From contig DJRG01000040.1 in assembly GCA_002438845.1 (NCBI GenBank), positions 3,030 to 14,953 of the forward strand: a stretch of 11,924 bases of DNA. The letters run 5' to 3'. The notes under the pieces are model-generated. The model worked only from the letters and a program-made list of their open reading frames with translations, made no database searches and was not told where the DNA came from. The stretch comes from Bacteroidales bacterium UBA6366. Lineage in GTDB: Bacteria > Bacteroidota > Bacteroidia > Bacteroidales > UBA932. A program made the position numbers and the translations under genes. This document shows, piece by piece, positions 6,869 through 11,924 of this stretch. Position 1 is the first letter of the stretch. Each line of letters opens with the position of its first letter.

Positions 6869-7219
6869 TCAGAACTTGAACACCCCTGAATCAAAGTCTG
6901 TGTTCTCAAGGCTCTTGGCGGAGTGGTTTTCCTTGCCGCGTTGGAAGAACCAGGAGATGGTGAAGCCGAACTCGCGGTTTTTGGTACGGAGGTTTGTCTG
7001 CGTCACGTGATGGACAGGAGCCAGGGAAACCGTCTCGTTGGAGTACTTGTCATCGTAGAACGGGAACAGGCACTGCGCTCCGAACTGCCAGTTCTTCCAG
7101 CCATAGGTCAAGGACAGGTACGACACCTTCTCAAGGCCCTTTCTGTACAGTCCGTCCAGCATCTTCCCACCGAAGGTCAGCCGACAGGATAGGTAACTAT
7201 TCAGCTGTAAAACAGAGAC
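6869..7219 (-). pseudogene. C-terminal remnant of an outer-membrane beta-barrel (OMP_b-brl / TonB receptor-like) protein
   Basis: An open frame of 116 codons ends at the TGA at 6871-6869 and is closed upstream by a TAA at 7222-7220. It reads like the last strands of a Bacteroidota outer-membrane beta-barrel protein: alternating-residue segments such as NSYLSCRLTFGGK and GWKNWQFGAQCLFPFYD, then REFGFTISWFFQRGK, and a tail with SLENTDFDSGV. That last pattern resembles the closing part of the outer_memb beta-barrel family. The barrel, plug and signal peptide are missing, because the 485-residue gene's stop lies only 17 bases away. An internal ATG (7162) could start a 97-residue peptide, but without a signal sequence it is unlikely to be functional. 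I read it as the leftover 3' end of a disrupted gene. Confidence 0.65.
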
Positions 7220-7236
7220 TTAGTCTCCACGGGGCA

Positions 7237-8694
7237 TCACCGAACCTCCTCGATGGAGCGGATGCCGTCACGGGAAAGGTCGATGCGGAAGCGTTTGAAC
7301 TCGGCGGTGTTGTCGTACTGGTACTGGAGGACGAGGTTGAGGTAGTAGTCACGGTCGCACTCCACAGTCTGGATGGAGCCGTCGTCACCAAGGGTGCGCA
7401 TCATGGTTGTGGGGTTGTCCATCTTCTTGATGAAGTTGGTGACATTCAGGCGGATGATGTCGTTGATGCCGCTGAAGGAATATTCAGAATTGGCCTGTAG
7501 TTTTTCCCTGTCGATGTGGACTGACTTGCGGTAGAGGATGATCTTCTCGGCGGTGACGTTGCTACTTTCGACATCGGTCAGATGCGAGCTGTTGCGCAGG
7601 GTCATCACGTCCACCGGAACTTTCTCCGGCTCGATGAAGTCCACGCCTTCCTTCAGCCAGCCGAGCTCTGTGTCCTTGTGGATGATCTTCGCCTTGTTGT
7701 CGAAGTACTTGCTGCCGACACGGTGGGCGAAATAGTAGCGCATCAACTCTTTGATGCGGTCTTTCAGCATATAGCTGATAATGAGGGCGATGAACAGCGG
7801 GAGGGTCAGCGAGCCGAACTTCTTCTGGAAAGCGAAGCTCACAACGGTGGCGAACAGCATCGCGACACCCGCGGCGATGCTGAAATAGAGCTGCTCCACA
7901 ATCACCCCGTCGCGCCGCTTCGGAGCGCGGAGGTAAAGATCGCTCTCGATGTACTTTTTCAGGATGCTGAAGCGATGGATGAATATGCGGTTGTGCAGTC
8001 GGTCGTCCTCCCGGATCTCCGGGTAGCCCAGCTGCTTCATGTGCTTTCCGATCCTGCGGTAAAGGGCGGAAGCCTTGCCGGCCAACTCATCCAACTTTCT
8101 ATTCCTCAACCATTCAATCAGTTCAAGAATATGCTTGCATGTGATGTCGCAGAGAAATTCGTCTCCGCAAAGGTACATCCTCATCACGTCTTCGGGGACT
8201 GTCGGGGCGTTGATGATGGAGCGCAGCCGGGCATATTCATCACAGATTCTTTCGGCGTTTGCGATGAAGCCTTCGCACAGGTTTTCCGTGTCCGAGCCAA
8301 TCCGGTTTTGCTTGATGTGGGCCAGTTCGTCACGCAGGGCGCTTTTGACGATGGCGGCGAACATCTTGATCTGGTACTCATATTCAGAAATCAGGGTCCG
8401 GGTCGGGTTGGAGGCCATTTTGGTGAAAGCCTCACGGATGTTGTGGAGCGGCACCGCAGGGCCTTCGGCTATCTCCCGGAGCAGGAAAACCGGGGTGATG
8501 AGGCGGATGTTCGACTTGACATCCTGATAGAACATGTCCTTGGGATAGGTGGCTCTGTTAATGTCCAGACTGCCGGGCACGAAGAACCACATCGCCAGAG
8601 AGAAGTCGTTCATCCGCAATTTCTTACGTGTGACAAAACTGACTTTCAACTCTATCGAGTAGCGGTCGTGGATTCTGGTGTCGATCTGGATCAT
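7237..8694 (-). CDS. Membrane protein of unknown function (485 aa)
   Basis: I do not recognise the family. The 485-residue product has a hydrophilic N-terminal part (1-265), rich in predicted helix and charged residues. Two hydrophobic segments at about 268-289 and 295-310 look like a membrane hairpin with a short KKFGS turn. A basic stretch follows (KDRIKELMRYYFAHR), then a mixed alpha/beta C-terminal domain ending SIEEVR. There is no signal peptide, so both soluble parts are probably cytoplasmic. The ATG at 8694 is 35 bases downstream of the CYTH gene, with purine-rich AGAGG about 11 bases before it, which suggests translation from a shared transcript. A long rightward open frame over the same DNA is rejected on composition. 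Confidence 0.75.
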   Translation of the reverse strand: MIQIDTRIHDRYSIELKVSFVTRKKLRMNDFSLAMWFFVPGSLDINRATYPKDMFYQDVKSNIRLITPVFLLREIAEGPAVPLHNIREAFTKMASNPTRTLISEYEYQIKMFAAIVKSALRDELAHIKQNRIGSDTENLCEGFIANAERICDEYARLRSIINAPTVPEDVMRMYLCGDEFLCDITCKHILELIEWLRNRKLDELAGKASALYRRIGKHMKQLGYPEIREDDRLHNRIFIHRFSILKKYIESDLYLRAPKRRDGVIVEQLYFSIAAGVAMLFATVVSFAFQKKFGSLTLPLFIALIISYMLKDRIKELMRYYFAHRVGSKYFDNKAKIIHKDTELGWLKEGVDFIEPEKVPVDVMTLRNSSHLTDVESSNVTAEKIILYRKSVHIDREKLQANSEYSFSGINDIIRLNVTNFIKKMDNPTTMMRTLGDDGSIQTVECDRDYYLNLVLQYQYDNTAEFKRFRIDLSRDGIRSIEEVR

Positions 8695-8729
8695 GAAACT
8701 ATTCCTCTACCTCTGAAACAGTCTGGCAA

Positions 8730-9200
8730 TCACCATGACTTATAGGGATGTTTAGCCAGATAGGAATTGTAGTAGCGTTGGTCGCCTGTAACTTCATGGC
8801 CAAGCCAAGATGGCTTCTCAAAAGGCTCATCCTCTGAAGAAAGTTCTATTTCCGCAATCGTAAGCCCTTCATTATCCCCATAAAACTCATCCACTTCATA
8901 GACATGCCCTCCATCGGCCTTTATCAGGTGACGGGTCTTGTCAATAACTCCCGGCTCACAGATCTCAAACAAAGCTTTGGCATCCTCCACACAAATCTCT
9001 TTTTCCCATTCAAAACGACTGGCACCACTCGCATTGCCCACACCTTTGACCGTGATGAAAGCCTTGTCACCTTTAACACGCACTCGCACCGTCCTCTCCG
9101 GAGCACTGCAAAGGTACCCCTGAACAATCCGTACTGATTTATAGACAAATGGTTTATAATCCCCTTTGATCAAAAATTTTCTTTCAGTCTCCTGCAACAT
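8730..9200 (-). CDS. CYTH-domain protein, probable short tunnel triphosphatase
   Basis: The 156-residue protein begins MLQETERKFLI, the ExExK signature of the CYTH superfamily (E4, E6, K8). The usual alternating charged strands of the tunnel follow: TVRVRVKG, AFITVKG, FEWEKEI, DKTRHLI, YEVDEF and IAEIELSSEDEPF. The end, GHEVTGDQRYYNSYLAKHPY, is typical of the short bacterial forms. Related enzymes hydrolyse inorganic triphosphate or other phosphate chains with divalent metal; some CYTH proteins are class IV adenylate cyclases. The substrate here cannot be told from sequence. I chose the ATG at 9200; an in-frame GTG at 9206 would add two residues. It is the first gene of an apparent pair with the downstream 485-residue membrane protein. 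It looks more AT-rich than that partner. Confidence 0.88.
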   Translation of the reverse strand: MLQETERKFLIKGDYKPFVYKSVRIVQGYLCSAPERTVRVRVKGDKAFITVKGVGNASGASRFEWEKEICVEDAKALFEICEPGVIDKTRHLIKADGGHVYEVDEFYGDNEGLTIAEIELSSEDEPFEKPSWLGHEVTGDQRYYNSYLAKHPYKSW

Positions 9201-9425
9201 ATCCACTAATTTGGTTCTTTAAGTAACTTTCAAAAAATAATCCGCATCACCTTAAGGAATCTTTTCGGTATAGCTTAATATGAGGCAACTTATTTTTTCC
9301 ATGTTACTAAAACAACAGTGACAAGCCATGCAGGATACTCACCTGACAGCTTTATTTTACAACAACATGTAAAGTTAGCAATAAAAATCAATCCTCGACT
9401 TTATGGTGTTTTGTAAAGGAGATTT

Positions 9426-11924
9426 TCAAAAGTTCTTCCACCCGCCGCCGAGAACCTTGTAGAGGTTCACCACGGAGAGATTCTCCTTTGTTCTGGCCTC
9501 GCTCAGCTCAAGCTGAGAGGCAAGATACTTTCTTTGGGCGTCAAGAACGTCCATATAACTGATCACGCCGTTTATGTACTGGCTGTTGGCCAGCACGACA
9601 TACTTCTTGGACGCACGCTCCATCTCCTCCTTCACATCGGTGTTGGAACGAGCGGAACGGAAAGTCACCGTCGCGTCATACACTTCTCTGAAAGCCTGCA
9701 TCACATCCTTTTCATACTTCAGTCTGGACTGCTCGTAGGAAGCCACGGCGGCCTTGAAGGCAGACCGACGCTTGCCGAACTCGAAGACTGGGGACGCCAG
9801 TGTGACTCCAGTGAACCAGAACGGAGATTTCAGGAAATCCTTGAGGGCATCGTTCTCTCCGCCCGCTCCAAGGTTGATGACAAAAGACGGGAACCTTTCA
9901 GCCATAGCCACCCCGACACGGGCCTCGGCAGCGCGAAGATCATTCTCGGATTTCATCAGATCCGGTCTGCGTTTGAGAATGTCGGACAGCACACCGGATG
10001 GAACAGCGGTCTTTGGCATCTCCAATGACCCGGCCACACGCTCGACCTCTTTAGGATACGATCCGGTGATGAAGCACAATTCACTCTCTTTCAACGCTAT
10101 CTGCCTTTGTAGATCAGGGACCATAGCCTCTGCGGAAGCCAATTCCACAAGAGCCTGCTGATAAGGGATTTCCGATGTCAGTCCGCCTTCCGCACGAAGT
10201 TTGGCCTGGTTCACGGACTTCTGTCTCGTGACCAACGTGTTGGTGACAATCTCAAGTTTCTTGTCCAACCCCACCAGTTCGTAGTAGGCTGAGGCCACGC
10301 TGGCGATAATACTCATCCTCACAGCCTTCTGAGCCTCGACAGTACCCAGATAATCAGCCAGTTTCTCTCTCTTGGACCACTTCAGCCGTCCCCAGAAATC
10401 AACCTCCCACTGAAGCGAAGCCTTGACTCCGAACTCGGGGTCATCCGGTTCGGAATCGGTTCCCCCATAATTACTGTGATCGTTCTGCGCGTAGCCTTTC
10501 ATCGAAACAGAAGGCAGTTGGACGGATCTCTGCACACGGTACTTATATTCCATTTCCTTCAAACGCTCCGCTGCGATGAGTACGTCCTTGTTATAATTCA
10601 AAGCCGCGTCTATGAGTTTCTGCAATTCAGGGGATTCATACACTTTTCTCCAGTCCAAATCAGCGAAACTCCTGCCGCTCGAATCCTCGAAAAACGCCTT
10701 CGGCATCTCACCAAGATCCGGTTTCTCACAGTACTTTGACGTGGAGCAGGAACCAAGGGTCAATGACGACACGGCCAGAACGACTACTGCCGGCAAAGCC
10801 TTTCCGGCCTTACGGAATCTTGGCCTCAATTTCGAAAACTTTGCCTTCAGCTTGTAGATCAGCACGAAGAAGAAAGGAACGAAGACGATTCCGACGGTTA
10901 TGCCGGTGATCATCCCAAAGAACACTCCGGTACCGATGTTCCTGCGGCTCTCGGATCCAGGGCCGCTGGCGAACACAAGAGGAAGCATGCCAAGGATGAA
11001 GGCCAATGATGTCATCACGATAGGCCTGAACCTAAGTTTAGCCGCAGTGACAGCAGCCTCTTCCAGATCCTTTCCAGACTCAACCTCGTCTTTGGCGAAC
11101 TCCACGATAAGGATCGCGTTCTTGGCCACAAGGCCGACAAGCATCACAAGTCCTATCTGGAAATAGATGTTGCTCTCCATACCGAACACAGCCACACCGA
11201 GATAAGCCCCGGCAATCGCGATCGGGAGCGAAAGGATTACGGCCACAGGAATGGACCAACTCTCGTACTGGGCCGCAAGGAAGAGGAACACGAACAGCAA
11301 CGCCAGCGCAAGGACAAGGCCGGTCTGCCCGCTTTCCTTTTTCTCCTGATAGGACATTCCACTCCACTCGACTCCGATGTTTTCCGGCAGATGCTCCTCA
11401 GCTATCTCCTCAAGTATCGCGAGGGCCTCGCCAGAGCTGGTTCCATTGGCAGCCTCACCGCTGATTGTAGACGAATTGTACATGTTGAACCTCTTGATCG
11501 TGCCGGGACCGGTCGTGAAATGCGTGGTGCCTAAGGCATTGACAGGAATCATCGTGCCTCCGGAACTTTTCATGAAGAACAGGTTCAAGTTGTCGGTGTG
11601 GGCGCGATACGGAGCGTCAGCCTGGATGTAGACACGGTATATTCGGTTGTACATGTTGAAATCATTGACATAGATCGCGCCGGTGAAAGCCTTCAAAGTC
11701 GCGAAGACATCGGCCAATGACAGACCCAGAAGCTGGATCTTGTCCCTGTCGGCATCGAAGTACAGCTGAGGAATGTCCTTCTGCATCCCCGATGACAAGC
11801 CTGTTAGTTCCTTTCTCTTCATCGCATAATGCAGCAATGTGTCAGAAGCGTTCTGGAGGTCCTCATAGGTCGCGTCCCCTCTGGCCTCAAGCACCATCGA
11901 AAATCCTCCCGAGGTGCCAAGTCC
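9426..11924 (-). CDS. Fused RND efflux pump (AcrB/HAE1 type) and NodT/OprM-type outer-membrane efflux lipoprotein, N-terminus beyond window
   Basis: The frame is open at the right edge; 832 codons precede the stop at 9428-9426. Residues are counted from the edge. Residues 1-357 match the C-terminal third of AcrB-type pumps: porter-domain TMIPVNALG, then AAQYESWSIP (217-226), YFQIGLVMLVGLVAKNAILI across 254-273 and RPIVMTSLAFILGMLPL (300-316). After the last pump helix come basic residues (KLRPRFRK), a hydrophobic stretch and the lipobox LGSC, with Cys at 393. Residues 394-832 form a complete TolC-family efflux lipoprotein, with WEVDFWGR, LKRRPDL and EARVGVAMAERFPSF. The proton-driven inner-membrane pump and the outer-membrane duct are thus one chain. 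No ATG lies at the join. By comparison with AcrB about 670 residues are missing, so the full protein should be near 1500. The periplasmic adaptor gene is presumably further right. Confidence 0.93.
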   Translation of the reverse strand, partial: GLGTSGGFSMVLEARGDATYEDLQNASDTLLHYAMKRKELTGLSSGMQKDIPQLYFDADRDKIQLLGLSLADVFATLKAFTGAIYVNDFNMYNRIYRVYIQADAPYRAHTDNLNLFFMKSSGGTMIPVNALGTTHFTTGPGTIKRFNMYNSSTISGEAANGTSSGEALAILEEIAEEHLPENIGVEWSGMSYQEKKESGQTGLVLALALLFVFLFLAAQYESWSIPVAVILSLPIAIAGAYLGVAVFGMESNIYFQIGLVMLVGLVAKNAILIVEFAKDEVESGKDLEEAAVTAAKLRFRPIVMTSLAFILGMLPLVFASGPGSESRRNIGTGVFFGMITGITVGIVFVPFFFVLIYKLKAKFSKLRPRFRKAGKALPAVVVLAVSSLTLGSCSTSKYCEKPDLGEMPKAFFEDSSGRSFADLDWRKVYESPELQKLIDAALNYNKDVLIAAERLKEMEYKYRVQRSVQLPSVSMKGYAQNDHSNYGGTDSEPDDPEFGVKASLQWEVDFWGRLKWSKREKLADYLGTVEAQKAVRMSIIASVASAYYELVGLDKKLEIVTNTLVTRQKSVNQAKLRAEGGLTSEIPYQQALVELASAEAMVPDLQRQIALKESELCFITGSYPKEVERVAGSLEMPKTAVPSGVLSDILKRRPDLMKSENDLRAAEARVGVAMAERFPSFVINLGAGGENDALKDFLKSPFWFTGVTLASPVFEFGKRRSAFKAAVASYEQSRLKYEKDVMQAFREVYDATVTFRSARSNTDVKEEMERASKKYVVLANSQYINGVISYMDVLDAQRKYLASQLELSEARTKENLSVVNLYKVLGGGWKNF
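10746..10838 (-). other. Internal lipoprotein signal sequence at the pump-duct junction
   Basis: This segment of the fused efflux gene encodes a textbook type II signal peptide inside a long protein: a basic n-region (RPRFRKAGK), a hydrophobic core (LPAVVVLAVSSLTL) and lipobox LGSC, with the codon for Cys 393 at 10748-10746. The next residues, STSKYCEKPD, fit the start of a mature lipoprotein. If signal peptidase II cuts here, the duct domain would be released and lipid-anchored as in unfused relatives. There is no ATG within the segment; a TTG in SKLRPR just upstream is the only nearby alternative start I noticed. Confidence 0.65.

Noticed and set aside
6789..7010. Short rightward frame running through the tandem repeats
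   Set aside because: Its N-terminal residues are a translation of the repeat units and the rest is antisense to the outer-membrane protein remnant. No start signal was seen.
7215..7227. Small hairpin GAGAC-TTA-GTCTC just downstream of the 485-residue gene, followed on the minus strand by TGTTTT
   Set aside because: The stem is only 5 bp and the T-run is short. It is suggestive of a terminator but too weak to annotate.
7582..8745. A long rightward open frame (387 codons) opposite the 485-residue membrane protein gene
   Set aside because: Its product is rich in His, Asp, Val and Leu in the pattern expected from the antisense of a GC-rich gene. It has no recognisable domain. The opposite strand gives plausible membrane helices and a clean start after the CYTH gene.
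9356..9377. Inverted repeat TTTACA / TGTAAA overlapping a near-consensus minus-strand -7 box (TAACTTTA) upstream of the CYTH gene
   Set aside because: The box lacks the final G, no -33 TTTG is found at the right distance, and the leader would be about 160 bases. The 225-base gap at 9201-9425 otherwise shows no gene or RNA I can support.

Overview
The window looks like chromosome of a member of the Bacteroidota, most likely order Bacteroidales. Three promoters match the Bacteroidota -7 box TAnnTTTG, one of them with a correctly spaced TTTG -33 box. Ribosome-binding sites are weak or absent. An OMP_b-brl-type outer-membrane protein remnant, a DUF4143 ATPase and a NodT-type efflux lipoprotein are all typical of this phylum. 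The core genes are fairly GC-rich for Bacteroidales, which would suit an uncultured gut or rumen lineage; I cannot name a genus.

Left part (1-5306). The first 36 codons of ribosomal protein L3 (rplC) run leftward off the edge from their own promoter. Divergent from it is a rightward gene set: cdaA (diadenylate cyclase), mutS2 (MutS2 ATPase with Smr domain), yraN (UPF0102 nuclease-fold protein) and, beyond a REP-like palindromic repeat, manC (mannose-1-phosphate guanylyltransferase). The first three are packed 9 and 17 bases apart and probably share a transcript.

Middle part (5307-9425). This accessory block is read entirely leftward and is patchy in base composition. It holds an AAA_14/DUF4143 ATPase, preceded by three 23-bp tandem repeats that each carry a perfect 10-bp palindrome and abut its promoter. 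Next comes a C-terminal remnant of an outer-membrane beta-barrel protein, then a 485-residue membrane protein of unknown function, and a short CYTH-domain protein. The last two look like a two-gene operon.

Right part (9426-11924). One uninterrupted leftward frame, open at the window edge, encodes the C-terminal part of an AcrB-like (HAE1) RND pump fused to a full-length NodT/OprM-type outer-membrane efflux lipoprotein. A lipoprotein signal sequence with lipobox lies at the join. The pump and its exit duct are therefore made as one chain, which signal peptidase II might separate. This fusion, and the repeat array in front of the DUF4143 ATPase, are the two most interesting items.
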